The notes under the pieces are model-generated. The model was not told where the DNA came from and searched no databases. It worked only from the letters and a program-made list of their open reading frames with translations. Shown here piece by piece: positions 25,701-32,741 of a DNA stretch of 64,000 bases. Made by a program: the position numbers and the translations under genes. The DNA is from Ovis canadensis (Eukaryota; Chordata; Mammalia; Artiodactyla; Bovidae): positions 27,630,501 to 27,694,500 of the forward strand of contig NC_091255.1 of assembly GCF_042477335.2 (NCBI RefSeq), written 5' to 3'. The stretch's first letter is position 1; the number at the start of each line of letters is the position of its first letter.

Positions 25701-27443
25701 TCGCTGGCCTGGGTCTCCAGAAGCCCCTCTGGCTGGATCTTAGAGAAGAAAATGCAGGGACCAGACAATAAACTCCAAGATGTCAGTTTCAATGAGGAGC
25801 GGTGGGCCTGCTGGTCGACCTCTGTTCAGCATTCTGTGGCTGTGTCCCAGAGGAAAGCTTGGGGGAGGTTCTCTATGCCAGGTTCCCTTCCAAGCTTGCT
25901 CTGCTGCCAAGCATGGACTGGAGTGGGGATGTGCTTTCTTCTGTCTACAGGGAAAGAGGGGCCCCTGCCCTGTGTCCTGGCCAGGCCTTAGCCATGGCCC
26001 CTGTCCCCTCCCTGCGGTCTCAGGCTCTGACTCTGCTCTCTCCCCTCTTGTCTCTCCTCCTGTAGGTTGTAGGCCTGGCTGCCTTGCATGTTCGGGGCTT
26101 TCTTCCTCCTAATCCACGCTCGGCACCGCGACTTCTACTCCAGCTCAAACAGCGCTGCGGCCACTAACCCAGGGAATGCGATCCTGCCGCCCCAGCCTCT
26201 CTGCTGAGACTTCTTTCTGCTTTGTTTGTTAAAACTGGCCCTCGCCCCGCCCTGTGGCCCCGTGTGTGCCTGAGTAACAGCTTTCCATGGAGGGTCTCCC
26301 TAACAGCGCCGCCCCCCCGCCCCACCAACCCAGAACCTCCTCCCTGGATGCAACTTCATCTCTCTGCAGCACTTCTGTGGGGCGGTCCCGTCTCCCTACT
26401 AACAGCTCAACGAGAGAGATCCCCCCTCTCCCGCACCCGCAACATACCCGCCCTTCGCAGGGTGTGTCCTCGGGACAGGGGGCGGGGTTTTGCTTGGCTC
26501 TTAACCCACGAGGATCTTGTCCAACAAGGAGTGGAATGATTTCAGAGCTGCCTGCGGTCCCCTCTGGGCGGGCTGCCGGTGTAACATCACAAGTTCTATT
26601 GCCGTGAAAGACACCAGCTGGAAGGGGTGTGTCCTCGGCCGCACAGACACCTGGGACAGTCGTCCTGAAGCAAGGGGGTGGGGCCTGTCTCCAAACAACT
26701 GTGAGAAAGCTTCCAGTCCATCCCCCCGCCCCCACAGCATCACTCCCCTTGCACCTGCCCTGTGTAAACAGAAAGTACCAGACCCCAAGCCAGCATTTGG
26801 CAAGAGTGTGGCTGCCAGGTCATGCACGGGTCCTCCATGGCTTACCAAACGCAGGTTCCTGACCCACCAAGACCTGAATCTGGGTGTCTGGAGGCAGAAG
26901 CTGAGAACCTGTATTTCAACCCGCTTCCCAGATGGCCCTGATGCCCCCCTACGTTTGAGGACCATTTCTAGAAGGAACATGCAAATATCACTCTCAAGGC
27001 TGGGGCTGAGTTTCTCTTCCCTCCCAGTTCTACTCGGAGCAAGAGGTTTGAGAATGAGCTGCCAATGAGAATGAGCCCGCAGCAGTTACTGGGCACGCGG
27101 GGTGCTGGGGCTTTCGACACAAACAGGCCACCGCCCTCCAGGAGGGAGCTGAGGCCTAGCACCTCTACCCCCCCATCCCCACCCCCGGCCAGGTGTGACC
27201 AGGAGCAGCTCTGCCAAGGCCGCTGGCCTTATCATCACTCCCACTGCTTGGTGCGGCCAGGTCCTCTATGGAGCTTCTGGAACTGGCCTGCTCATTAGCT
27301 AATGTTGCCCAAATTCTGATCAAAATCTGCAGGGCAGTAATTCTTGTTTTTGTTCCTCTTTCAGCATTAACAGCAGCAAAGTTGTACCCCGGTTTGAAAG
27401 GTTTGGCTTGGGCATCCTGGAGTCCAGTAATCCAAAGATGTAG
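1709..27443 (+). CDS. KSR1: KSR1, kinase suppressor of Ras 1 (3' part, 13 coding exons; whole span with introns)
   Basis: KSR1 is a RAF-family pseudokinase scaffold that assembles RAF, MEK and ERK. The exons encode about 524 residues, from the second half of the C1 zinc finger to the natural stop; the family protein is about 920 residues, so the earlier exons lie upstream of the window. Visible marks in order are the C1 residues KCHNKC, the 14-3-3 motif RRTESVP, a Ser/Thr/Pro-rich stretch ending FNFP, an acidic linker, the glycine loop GQGRWG, VAIR (Arg where active kinases have Lys), HKD in place of HRD, an intact DFG, and APE. All 12 internal introns have GT/AG ends and phases that join in frame. 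The protein agrees almost residue for residue with mammalian KSR1 as I remember it. Downstream synteny with a galectin-9 gene supports the call. Confidence 0.97.
1873..1979 (+). CDS. KSR1: KSR1 exon: 14-3-3 binding region
   Basis: A 107-base exon, only 102 bases after the previous one, with an AG acceptor at 1871-1872 and a GTACCA donor. It carries [12 protein letters not shown]. The Ser in RTESVP is the known MARK3/C-TAK1 phosphosite that binds 14-3-3 and holds KSR1 in the cytosol (Ser392 in mouse, from memory). The motif is fully conserved. The exon ends in phase 0 after TKK. Confidence 0.95.
2170..2345 (-). repeat. tRNA-derived cetartiodactyl SINE (CHR/Bov-tA type), partial
   Basis: Reverse-strand SINE body: TTTTTGGCTGCAGTGGGTCT, then repeated units of the form GGGGCTTCTCCTGTTGTGGAG and GGGCTCTAGAGCTCACGGGC. 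Confidence 0.65.
2428..2548 (-). repeat. Bov-tA SINE
   Basis: Reverse strand, with a T-rich start (the tail), GGGATCGAACCTGTGCCC (tRNA B-box-like) and TAACCACTGTACCACCAGGG. Confidence 0.75.
3305..3515 (-). repeat. Bov-A2 SINE
   Basis: Reverse-strand copy with CAGTCATGTCTGACCCTTTG, CCATGGGATTTTCCAGGCAA and the tRNA-like end CTGAGTCATCTGGAAGCCCC. Confidence 0.85.
4019..4187 (+). CDS. KSR1: KSR1 exon: Ser/Thr/Pro-rich CA3-CA4 region with FxFP ERK-docking motif
   Basis: A 169-base exon beginning [15 protein letters not shown] and ending [10 protein letters not shown] plus one base. It is the Ser/Thr-rich region. FNFP is the FxFP (DEF) motif that docks active ERK, and NPSPGQ just before it contains an SP site of the type ERK phosphorylates in feedback. 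The donor is CAG|GTACCA. Confidence 0.95.
4188..6131 (+). other. KSR1 intron
   Basis: A 1.9-kb GC-rich intron with one MIR. Several long open frames here (around 4.6-5.2 kb and 5.65-6.2 kb on either strand) have low-complexity Pro/Gly/Ser content and no recognisable domain; I treat them as chance. Confidence 0.85.
4325..4475 (+). repeat. MIR SINE
   Basis: MIR core visible: CCCATTTTACAGATGGGGAC, ACTGAG, then GTGGCTTGCCC and CAGAGCCG. Confidence 0.7.
6132..6173 (+). CDS. KSR1: KSR1 14-residue cassette exon (probable B-KSR1-type alternative exon)
   Basis: A 42-base exon, a multiple of three, with phase 1 at both ends, so it can be included or skipped without changing frame. It reads [14 protein letters not shown] across the junctions. 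The acceptor is a CT-rich tract ending TTTAAAG|C and the donor is the strong CAG|GTGAGT. Human KSR1 contains the nearly identical [14 protein letters not shown], while the canonical mouse protein runs straight from FSFP to DISA, so the exon is known to be optional. It fits the 14-residue insert reported for brain B-KSR1, but that identification is from memory. Its last four residues, FIFP, make a second FxFP motif. Confidence 0.9.
6568..6835 (-). repeat. Bov-A2 SINE (dimeric)
   Basis: Two tandem reverse-strand Bov-A units joined by the ATGAAAGTGAAAA linker; each contains the CCATGGGATTTTCCAGGCAA-type block. Confidence 0.88.
7930..8128 (+). repeat. Bov-tA/Bov-A SINE
   Basis: Begins GGGCTTCCCAGATGGTACTT, has the tRNA B-box-like GGTTTGATCCCTGGATC, and ends GAGTCAGACACGACTGAA. 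Confidence 0.85.
9075..9129 (+). CDS. KSR1: KSR1 exon: linker after the FxFP motif
   Basis: A 55-base exon after a T-rich tract and CCAG, reading [18 protein letters not shown] plus two bases of Arg, with a GTAGGC donor. Human has DISAFAHAAPLPEAADGTR here; this is one of the less conserved parts of KSR1. The phase joins both neighbours correctly. Confidence 0.92.
9210..9425 (-). repeat. L1 3' end fragment (older family)
   Basis: Reverse-strand L1 3' UTR: TTATATTGGAGTATGGGCGA, GTTTCAGGTGGACAGCAATG, CCCATCCAGGCTGCCACATA. It resembles the copy at 22.27 kb. Confidence 0.65.
9755..9860 (+). repeat. MIR SINE remnant
   Basis: Degenerate MIR: AGATGAGGGGATCAGCTCAG, AGAGGTTAAG, TAAGTCACACAGCTTAGGGA. 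Confidence 0.55.
10163..10211 (+). CDS. KSR1: KSR1 exon: LDDQPKAD linker
   Basis: A 49-base exon with acceptor CTCTTAG and donor GTGAGT. It reads [16 protein letters not shown]; the first part matches the mammalian protein and the last part is a variable acidic stretch. It ends in phase 0. Confidence 0.92.
10674..10868 (+). repeat. Bov-tA/Bov-A SINE
   Basis: GGGCTTCCTGGGTGGTGCTA start, GGTTTGATCCTGGGTCAGGA B-box region and AAAGAGTTGGACAAGACTGT end. Confidence 0.85.
10920..11140 (+). repeat. Bov-tA-type SINE with A-rich end
   Basis: Starts TTTCCTAGTGGCTAAGACTC and has GATCCCACATGCTGCAAC twice, followed by an A-rich tail. Confidence 0.7.
11457..11836 (+). CDS. KSR1: KSR1 exon: acidic linker, CA5 start and kinase N-lobe
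   Basis: The largest coding exon here, at 380 bases. It starts [20 protein letters not shown] (acidic linker), continues through [17 protein letters not shown], and enters the kinase fold. The glycine-rich loop GQGRWGRV is intact. The VAIK lysine that would contact ATP phosphates is Arg (EVAIRLLEM), the hallmark of mammalian KSR proteins. The exon continues through the alpha-C helix region to the hydrophobic [10 protein letters not shown] and ends after two bases of a codon at GTAACT. GC content is high compared with the introns. Confidence 0.97.
11955..12068 (+). repeat. Bov-tA SINE
   Basis: GGGACTTCCCTGGCTGTCCA start, AAGATCCCACATGCCTCAGG and an A-rich end. Confidence 0.8.
12072..12575 (+). 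repeat. L1 3' fragment interrupted by a SINE
   Basis: Sense L1 3' sequence (ATACAGAGTGAAGTAAGTCA) resumes after a nested SINE (12158-12336) and runs to TATGGCAGAAACCAACACAA and CTCCAATTAAA. Confidence 0.75.
12158..12336 (-). repeat. Bov-A SINE nested in L1
   Basis: Reverse-strand unit: ACACTGGAGTGGGTTGCCAT, the ATGAAAGTGAAAAGTGAAAG linker and CCATGGGATTTTCCAGGCAG. L1 sequence lies on both sides. Confidence 0.85.
12888..12940 (+). repeat. truncated Bov-tA head
   Basis: Only the tRNA-related head remains: GGGCTTCTCCGGTGGCGCTA, then GTAAAGAGTCCAGCTACCAA and TGCAGGAGGT. Confidence 0.65.
13046..13250 (+). repeat. Bov-tA/Bov-A SINE
   Basis: GTGGTAAAGATCTGCCTGCC, GGGTTCAGTTCCTGGGTCAG and AGAGTCAGACACGACTGAAG. 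Confidence 0.85.
13493..13665 (-). repeat. Bov-tA SINE
   Basis: Reverse strand: GGCTGTGTGTGGTTTTAGTT, TGATCAGGGATCGAACCTGA, TTCTTAACCACTGAAGTCCC. Confidence 0.8.
13948..14115 (+). repeat. Bov-A SINE variant
   Basis: GGGGCTCAGCTGGTAAAGAA, GAGTTCGATCCCTGGGTTGG, and the end AAGAGTTGGACACAACTGAG. Confidence 0.8.
14222..14330 (+). repeat. Bov-tA SINE
   Basis: GGGGACTTTCCTGGTGGTCC, TTCAATCCCTGGTCCCCATG and an A-rich end. Confidence 0.75.
14479..14575 (+). CDS. KSR1: KSR1 exon: kinase hinge and alpha-D/E region
   Basis: A 97-base exon with acceptor TTCACAG and donor GTAAAG. It reads [19 protein letters not shown] and ends EIIK. It is identical to the mammalian sequence as I recall it. Confidence 0.96.
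14768..14890 (-). repeat. MIR SINE
   Basis: Reverse-strand MIR: GCCTGAGTTTGAATCTTGGT, GTGTGACTTCGGGCAGGTCA, TGAGCCTCAG, CTGTAAAATGGGG. Confidence 0.8.
15403..15632 (+). repeat. Bov-tA/Bov-A SINE
   Basis: GGGCTTCCCTGATGGCTCAG, AATCCACCTGCCAATGCAGG, AGTATTCTTGCCTGGGAAAT. Confidence 0.88.
16037..16306 (+). repeat. Bov-A2 SINE (dimeric)
   Basis: Two forward Bov-A units joined by TTTCACTTTTCACTTTCATG; the end reads CGGACACGACTGAAGTGACT. Well preserved, so a fairly young insertion. Confidence 0.9.
16432..16500 (+). repeat. MIR SINE remnant
   Basis: AAGGCTCAGAGAGGTGCAGC followed by AGTCACACAGCTGGT. Confidence 0.5.
17155..17260 (+). repeat. MIR SINE
   Basis: GCAGATGAGGAAACTGAGGC, AAGGCCACACAGTGAATTCG and GAGCTGGATTTCAG. 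Confidence 0.7.
17447..17570 (+). repeat. Bov-tA SINE
   Basis: GACTTCCCTGGAGGTCCAGT, GGTTTGATCCCTCATTGGGG, AAGATCCCACATGCCTCACA and an A-rich tail. Confidence 0.85.
17715..17880 (-). repeat. MIR SINE
   Basis: Reverse-strand MIR: CTTATCCGCTGCGTGACCCG, CTGAGGCTGGGTTCCCTCCT and GGTTAAATGAGG. Confidence 0.6.
17945..18078 (+). CDS. KSR1: KSR1 exon: catalytic-loop and DFG segment of the pseudokinase
   Basis: A 134-base exon with acceptor TCTTCCAG and donor GTCAGT. It contains [14 protein letters not shown], where HKD replaces the HRD of active kinases, and [13 protein letters not shown] with DFG intact. The loss of VAIK lysine and HRD arginine with a kept DFG is the usual KSR pattern: it binds nucleotide but has weak or no kinase activity. 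It ends in two bases of Arg. Confidence 0.96.
18079..18762 (+). other. KSR1 intron
   Basis: A 0.7-kb intron. Part of a Bov-A end may lie at 18600-18660 (GGGCCGTGCACGGGGTTGCA, GCGACTGAGC); nothing else is seen. Confidence 0.8.
18763..18894 (+). CDS. KSR1: KSR1 exon: activation segment and APE motif
   Basis: A 132-base exon with acceptor CCTCCAG and donor GTGAGG. It reads [18 protein letters not shown] and on to AADVYAFG. The APE motif anchors the C-lobe, whose surface binds MEK. Confidence 0.96.
18895..20289 (+). other. KSR1 intron
   Basis: A 1.4-kb intron with a MIR-like stretch near 18990-19080, one SINE at 19140 and a run of C at about 20195-20210. Confidence 0.8.
19140..19365 (+). repeat. 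Bov-tA/Bov-A SINE
   Basis: GGGGCTTCCCAGGTGGTGCT, GAGTTTGATCCCTGGGTCAG, AAAGAGTCAAACACAACCGA. Confidence 0.87.
20290..20425 (+). CDS. KSR1: KSR1 exon: pseudokinase C-lobe
   Basis: A 136-base exon with acceptor CTCCACAG and donor GTGAGT. It reads [20 protein letters not shown] and on to SVSLGKEVT. The last residue is Thr where human has Ser and mouse Gly, a known variable site at this junction. Confidence 0.95.
20570..20764 (+). repeat. Bov-tA/Bov-A SINE
   Basis: GTGCTTCCCAGGTGGCGGGT, AATCCACCTGCCAATGCATG and ACAAAGAATTGGACATGACT. Confidence 0.87.
20765..20792. repeat. (AC)14 microsatellite
   Basis: Fourteen uninterrupted AC units directly at the 3' end of a SINE; likely polymorphic. Confidence 0.95.
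21983..22116 (+). CDS. KSR1: KSR1 exon: C-lobe end (SACWAF region)
   Basis: A 134-base exon with acceptor CCTTGCAG and donor GA|GTAAGT. It includes [16 protein letters not shown]; the Cys is, from memory, the mouse C809 position whose change abolishes MEK binding. It runs to PGHFWKSA plus two bases. If the intron is not removed, the very next codons are GAG TAA, so retention stops translation at once. Confidence 0.95.
22270..22560 (-). repeat. L1 3' end fragment (older family)
   Basis: Reverse strand: TATGTTAGAGTACAGCCAGT, CTTCAGGTGCATAGCAGAGC, CCCTGTGCTATACAGTAGGT. Confidence 0.75.
23563..23828 (-). repeat. Bov-tA SINE carrying an internal BovB 3' fragment
   Basis: The outer parts are a reverse Bov-tA (TTTGTTTGGCTGCCGTGC at the left, AGGGATCAAACCCAGACCCC and CCACTGGACCACAAGGGAAG at the right). 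The middle, about 23609-23715, is forward BovB 3' sequence (TCAATGGACATGAGTTTGAG, AGGACAGGGAAGCCTGGTGT). Confidence 0.75.
27365..27443 (+). CDS. KSR1: KSR1 terminal coding exon and stop codon
   Basis: After CTCTTTCAG the reading frame gives (D)[16 protein letters not shown] and ends NPKM followed by TAG at 27441-27443. This is the conserved KSR1 C-terminus. The junction codon is GAC (Asp), as in mouse, where human has Glu. The 3' UTR follows directly. Confidence 0.96.
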
Positions 27444-27750
27444 CCAGCTGTGCAGTTTTTCTGATGACATATTTCTTTCTTAAATGTGTCTCTAAAACAT
27501 CCGAACCACCACCACGACAAAAAAAACAATGCTCTTCAAAATGCCAGCCACCCTCCTAAGTGCCGCAAACCAGGAGCATGAGGCCTTGGTTTAGACCGTT
27601 CATCTGCAAAAACACTTGGGTCCTGGAGATGGAGCTGTGCCTGCTGTTTCTTAAAATGACATCACCAACAACCAGACCTGTCCTGACAGGCGGCAGATGT
27701 TTACATGTATGTTCGTGTGGAGTTGGACTTGAGGTTGTACAGTAGGTATT

Positions 27751-27756
27751 AATAAA
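27751..27756 (+). promoter_or_regulatory. possible proximal polyadenylation signal of KSR1
   Basis: AATAAA in an A-rich run 308 bases after the stop codon, with a GT-containing stretch after it. It could give a short 3' UTR form; there is no other support. Confidence 0.3.
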
Positions 27757-30350
27757 AAAAATGGTCTGTGCAGAGGTTGCTGGCACCGTGGGCCAGGATA
27801 GCAGAAGGGGCCCTCCCCTCTGGAGGCGCCCACACTGAACCAGAGGAAGAAAAGCATCATGATTGTGGCTGGTCTCCTGGCAGGATGGGCGGGGGTTGGG
27901 GGGTGGCAAGCACAGGGTTTGACCAGGCTTCTACTTTGGCCCTAAATCCTATCACCCCTCATCCTATCAAAGAGGTGTGGTCTCTTCCTCCTCTTGCAGG
28001 TGAGACCCTGACCATGACCTTAAGCTGGATTAACAGGGTCAGGAGTCTGCAGAGAGCTTGAGTTCACCTTTGACCCCTGTAATCCAGTCCATATCTGCTG
28101 GAAAAGCAGAGACAGATCAAATCCAGATAACATCTGGACTGATCCAGTGGTTCCCAGCCAGGGTCTCCACTGCCTATGGAGCTGTTTGTTTCATGAAGCC
28201 CCCAGCGGGATATCTGGGAGATGGAATGAAAGGCTTTAACTATTTAGATACATCCCAGTCCTTAACTAATATTTGACCCCAGCGCTAAGGCCCAGCCCAG
28301 CAGCTGTGTATACCGTGAAAGCTTGATCCATGAAAAGAGGGAAGGTAGAAGGTGGGGGAAGAAGCAGGCAGGGTCTCTGAGCCCACTCTCCCAGTCATAG
28401 GGTGCCGTGGCCCTTTAGAAGCCCATCATCGATCTTGCCAAATTTCTGTCACTGCCCACCCCTGAATCCTGCTGAAACACCTTAGCCTGCCCCTGACTCC
28501 TCCGCTGCCCGTGTTCAGAGCTCTTAGATAAGGTGGGAGGTGTGTGCCCTGCCTTTCATTTAGACCCAGCTAGCAAGCCCCTCACCTTCAGAGTCCTCCC
28601 AAGCACCAAGGTTTGTGTCCATTGGAACCAGATTTGGGAAAGTCCAGGATGTGAGAGGGTCCTGCCTGTCCTCATTAGAAGCTGACTCCTAAAGAGAAAA
28701 GTTCCAAATGCCAGAGAAGCCCTTCAGTGAAGGTTAGGGCGTATCAGGCTCCAAAGCCAAAAATGACCCATGGTGATGAAAGTGGAGAGGAGAGATTGTC
28801 TTCAGACCCAGAACCGATGTCCACATTAGGAGCCAAGACGAGAAGGCATGTGGCCCTCCCACCGGGTTTATGTACACCTGTCTAACCAGGCTCTGAACCT
28901 GGAGTCTGGCCAAATTGTCACTTGGCCTGGGGAGTGTGGAGCGACCTTCCTGGCTCTGGGCTGAGCGTCCCTTGGCGGCCCTGCTGGGAGGGCACAGCCA
29001 AACAGCTGTGCTCGGTACCCGGGCCTCCGGGCCAACAGCACCTCAATCCTGCCTGTTGGGTGTGTGGGGAGGAAGATGGAGAGGCTGTAAACCAGCTAGA
29101 CTTGGCTCTGGGGGTCTTTTGTGCTCTGTAGGACGCTTGGCTTCTCCCCATCATCCCTTTGACCTCCAGGTCAGCCTCTCCCCTGATTTCTCCACTCCAG
29201 GTGGTATGTGACTCCGCCTCCTCTGGTCATCAGGCTCCTCCCCCCACATCAGCTCCTTCCCAGAGGTCACAGTTCATGCCTCTCACGATTCCCCTCCAAA
29301 CCCTTGGACAAGCAGGTGGCCTGAGGGTTGGGACGGCAGCTGAGTGAATGGGACTCACCTCAGGCCCACGGACGGACAGTCTGGGTTTTTTTTCCCTTGA
29401 AGGTGTCACACTCTTGGGTCAGTTCAGGAAGCTTTCTTTGAGTGCCTACTGGGTGCAAGTGCTGGCGGCCCAGGAGGGGAGCAGTCACCGCGCCCGCGTT
29501 CAGGAAACTGCTGATTTGCCAGGAACCCGGAGGGTGGGCCTGGGGGCCACCCCCTTCCTCTCCCGGGCCCTGGGATGCCTTCTTGCTCTCAGTCTGAGCC
29601 TCTGCCCTGCCTGTCATTGAAGAGAAGCAGCTGAGGAGCTCCCCAGGTGGTCCCCATCACCCTGTCTCTATTTAAGTGACTGTGAATTGAGGTTAGGAAG
29701 ACACGCCTGCCCTTCCGTGTGCTCCCCCGCCTGCCTTGGAAACACATGAAGGACGGCAGATACTGTGAATTCAGCCCTCACAGCCAACTGTGAAAGGGAT
29801 GGAGAAGCTGGGAGGCCTCCTGGACAAGATCTTGGGGGCTGCAGAGGTCCCCTGGGGTCTGAGAATGGAGCCCAAGTTTCAACCTTCAGCCCACACCCCC
29901 CAACTCCACTCCCCAGCATCACCTCCAAACGCCTGGGATCTGTTCCTGTTGCCTTTAAACACCAGAGCCACAACCCGTGGTCCCCATCCAACCCGAGGTC
30001 TTGAATCCTGAGTTCCCCACCAGTTGTGAGTGGCGTGTAGCCAAGATGACGTCTCCATACCAACCGCTATATCAAAGACGCGTACGGGTCCTGGAATCCC
30101 TCTGCCCTCTCACAGCATTTCTTCCTGTGATCACTGAGGGGCGTGGCGTGCCCTGTAAGCCCCTGGTGGGGGTGGTGGGGGTTGTCTGTGTTGCTTTGGG
30201 GGGCGGGTGGAGATATAAATGTGAAGCCAGTTAGGGAGCTTGTGCGATGCTGCAGTGTCAGCCAGGATTTCATCTGTGTGTGCAAACCCAGCATCTTCTG
30301 TGGCCACGAGGCACACACTTGCTTTTTTGAATGTGATGTAAAATTTGTAT

Positions 30351-30356
30351 ATTAAA
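30351..30356 (+). promoter_or_regulatory. KSR1: probable distal polyadenylation signal of KSR1
   Basis: ATTAAA followed by the T-rich sequence GTTTTTATATTTTCTATC. Shortly downstream, transposon-rich DNA resumes. This is the most likely end of the long KSR1 transcript. Confidence 0.55.
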
Positions 30357-30534
30357 AGTTTTTATATTTTCTATCAACTGCATTTGTCTTCCAGAAATGT
30401 TATTAATTTAAATTAAAATGGTTAGTATTAATGGACGTGCACTATCTGTTTTTGTGGGTGGTTTGTTTTTTTTTTTTTTTTTGCCATTGGCAAGAACACT
30501 GTGCCAGGCCCAGCCTGGGTGTCTAGAGTCTGTG

Positions 30535-30540
30535 AATAAA
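30535..30540 (+). promoter_or_regulatory. alternative distal polyadenylation signal
   Basis: A canonical AATAAA 180 bases beyond the ATTAAA, followed by a GT-rich element (GTGTCTGGGCCTTGTGTCTG). It could be the true or an extended 3' end. Confidence 0.35.
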
Positions 30541-30950
30541 ATCGTACCAAGGTGTCTGGGCCTTGTGTCTGCTTGGGTCCATTCCAGATGAGTGGGGCAG
30601 AGGTGGGGGGCTGTCTGATGGGTGGCATAGGAGAGCAGGACGGGAGAGGGTAGGGTGTTTGGCCCCCATCTGTGAGCTCCTTCCAGGGAAAGAAATTTTG
30701 CCTGGACCTTGGAGGCAGATATTTCCAAACACATGGGAGTAGAGATAAGAGCATCAAAGCCCATGATGTACAGAAGAAGGTCATCCTACCCCCAACAGTG
30801 CCGGCCTGGTAACATGCTCAGACCCGTCACTGTCTCCTCTGCTGGAGGGGTCTTTGACTTGTGAAAGCCTTGAGGGGAGGGAGTCTAAATAAGATTCATC
30901 TGAATATTATTTTTAGGAGCCTCTCCTCACCAGTTATAAAGAGAGGTGAG

Positions 30951-31075
30951 ACTTCCCTGGTGGTTCAGTGGTTAGGACTACACCTTCCAATGTCAGGGGT
31001 GTGGGTTCAACTCCTGGTCAGGGAGCTAAGATTCCATGTGCCTCGCAGCCAAAAAACCAAGACATAAAACAGAGA
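30951..31075 (+). repeat. Bov-tA SINE
   Basis: GACTTCCCTGGTGGTTCAGT, GTGGGTTCAACTCCTGGTCA, CTAAGATTCCATGTGCCTCG and an A-rich tail. Confidence 0.85.
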
Positions 31076-31084
31076 CAATATGTA

Positions 31085-31740
31085 AAGGCTTCACTATATT
31101 CATTGGTTAGCTCTATAAATCTCCTGGAGGCATCTTCAGGGTTTTCTATGTATAGAATCATATATACAAAGGGATATTACTCAGCCATAAAAAGGAACAC
31201 ATTTGAGTCAGGTCTAAAGAGCTGGATGAACCTAGAGCCTATTATACAGAGTGAAGTAAGAAAGAGAAAAATAATTATTGTGTACTAACACATATATATG
31301 AAATCTAGAAAGATGGTACCGATGAACCTATTTTCAGGGCAGCAATGCAGATGCAGATGTAGGGAAAGGACTTGTGGACACAGTGGGGGAAGGAGAGGGT
31401 GGGACGAACTGAGAGAGCAGCAAGGAAACATGCCTTAACCATGTGTAAACAGCGAGCCAGTGGGGATTCGCTGTATGACGCGGGGAGTTCAAGCCCAGTG
31501 CTCTTTGACAACCTGGGGAGGTGGGAGGGAGGTTCCAGAGGGAGGGAGCATACGTATGTGAGCGTTCTCAGCTGTGTCCAGCTCTTTGAAACCCTATAGA
31601 CTGTAGCCTGCCAGGCTCCTCTGTCCATGGGATTTTCCAGGCAGACATATGTATACCTATGGCTGATTCATGTTGATGTATGGCAGAAACCAACACAATA
31701 TTGTAAAGCAATTATCCTCCAATTAAAAATAAATTTTAAA
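31085..31740 (+). repeat. 5'-inverted (twin-primed) L1 3' fragment
   Basis: From about 31165 on, the L1 is in sense orientation (GGATATTACTCAGCCATAAA and on to CTCCAATTAAAAATAAATTT). The first 80 bases (TTCACTATATTCATTGGTTA, GGGTTTTCTATGTATAGAAT) match the opposite strand of L1 ORF2, as seen in the + strand of the antisense L1 at about 38745-38810. A SINE piece sits at 31562-31648. Confidence 0.7.
31562..31648 (-). repeat. Bov-A fragment nested in L1
   Basis: Reverse-strand piece: TCAGCTGTGTCCAGCTCTTT and CCATGGGATTTTCCAGGCAG. Confidence 0.75.
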
Positions 31741-31879
31741 AAAGGCTAAAAATGGTCCACATTTTTTAAAAGTCTTAAATAAAAAGAATTTTTTTAGAAA
31801 AAACAGGTGAGCTGGTGGTTGGGGTAAGCAAAACAGATGGGGGCCAAGGGGAACCAACATCGTCTGAGCCAAGGAAGTG

Positions 31880-32035
31880 CTTTCTGCACATCATCTTACC
31901 TTAAGCCTCACAGCAGCACCCCTGGGGTAGGAACTGTTGTGAAATTTCAGCTGAGGCACAGAGAAGATATCTACCCAAGATAACACAGCTGGTCAGTGGC
32001 TAGTCTAGGACTTGGGCCACACCTTGACTCCAGAA
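31880..32035 (+). repeat. MIR SINE
   Basis: AGCTGAGGCACAGAGAAGAT, AAGATAACACAGCTGGTCAG and the CATCATCTTACCTTAAGCCT lead. Confidence 0.65.
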
Positions 32036-32268
32036 CCTCCCTCTCATCAGAAATTGGGGAATTTATTGGCCAGCCATTTATTGAGCACCTCTGTGTTCAA
32101 AAGATGGTGCAAAGTGCTGGGGCACAGGAAAGAGGTAGAATGCTCGGCTTCGGTGGGCGGCTGACCCAGGGAAGGAGTCCCTCAGTCTTTCTAGCAGGCT
32201 TCATGGAGGAGGTGGCCTTGGAGCTGACTTGAAGGGTGACTAATATGCCTGTTGCATGTAAGCGAGAG

Positions 32269-32475
32269 GGCTTCCCAGGTGGTTCAGGGGTAAAGAATCC
32301 ACCTGCCAGTGCAGGAGATGTGAGTTCAATCCCTGGGTCAGGAAGATCCCTTGGAGAAGGAAATGGCAACCCACTCCAGTATTCTTGCCTGGAGAATTCC
32401 ATGGACAGAGAAGCCTGGTGGGCTACAGTCTGTGGGGTCACAAAGAGTCAGACATAGCTGATCGACTAAACAACA
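32269..32475 (+). repeat. Bov-tA/Bov-A SINE
   Basis: GGGCTTCCCAGGTGGTTCAG, GAGTTCAATCCCTGGGTCAG, AAAGAGTCAGACATAGCTGA. Confidence 0.88.
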
Positions 32476-32667
32476 ACATGGAAATAAGAGGAGACGGTTT
32501 TACTTTGAGCAAAGGCTTAGAGGTCTGGGAATACAGAGTGTGCTTGGGATATCAGAAGGCGTTCAGCTTTTCATTGTGAAATGGAACCCGGGGAGGAGAA
32601 GGAACCTGGAGAGGATTCTGTAGGTGCCAAGCTAGGAGTTTAGGCTTGAACATGACACCGCTGGGGA

Positions 32668-32741
32668 GCCATGAATTGAGCCTGGGCCTCCGGCAGTGGA
32701 AACATAGAGCCCTAACCACTGGGCCACGAGGGAAGTCCCTG
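32668..32741 (-). repeat. Bov-tA SINE remnant
   Basis: GCCATGAATTGAGCCTGGGC and CCTAACCACTGGGCCACGAG then GGAAGTCCCT. Confidence 0.65.

Larger units (their letters stand above)
22117..27364 (+). other. KSR1 last intron
   Basis: A 5.2-kb intron, the largest in the part of the gene seen. It holds an L1 3' fragment, a composite SINE and a MIR-like AATAAATATTTG stretch at about 24505; the remainder is unique. No extra coding exon could be supported. Confidence 0.8.
27444..30375 (+). other. KSR1: KSR1 3' untranslated region (inferred extent)
   Basis: This stretch of about 2.9 kb follows the stop codon and is notably poor in SINE and LINE insertions compared with both sides, as expected for an exon. 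It holds a proximal AATAAA (27751) and ends just after ATTAAA (30351), followed by a T-rich stretch. The end is inferred from the signal and repeat pattern, not from transcript data. Confidence 0.6.

Noticed and set aside
26101..26170. Small CpG-containing GC-rich stretch as a promoter
   Set aside because: It is too short, has no CpG-island density or start-site motifs, and sits inside the last KSR1 intron.
27001..27060. A possible extra KSR1 exon (CTACTCGGAGCAAGAGGTTT, with RFE-like residues)
   Set aside because: The likeness to the RFERF motif is a few residues in a chance frame; there is no suitable splice pair and the true terminal exon at 27365 is clear.
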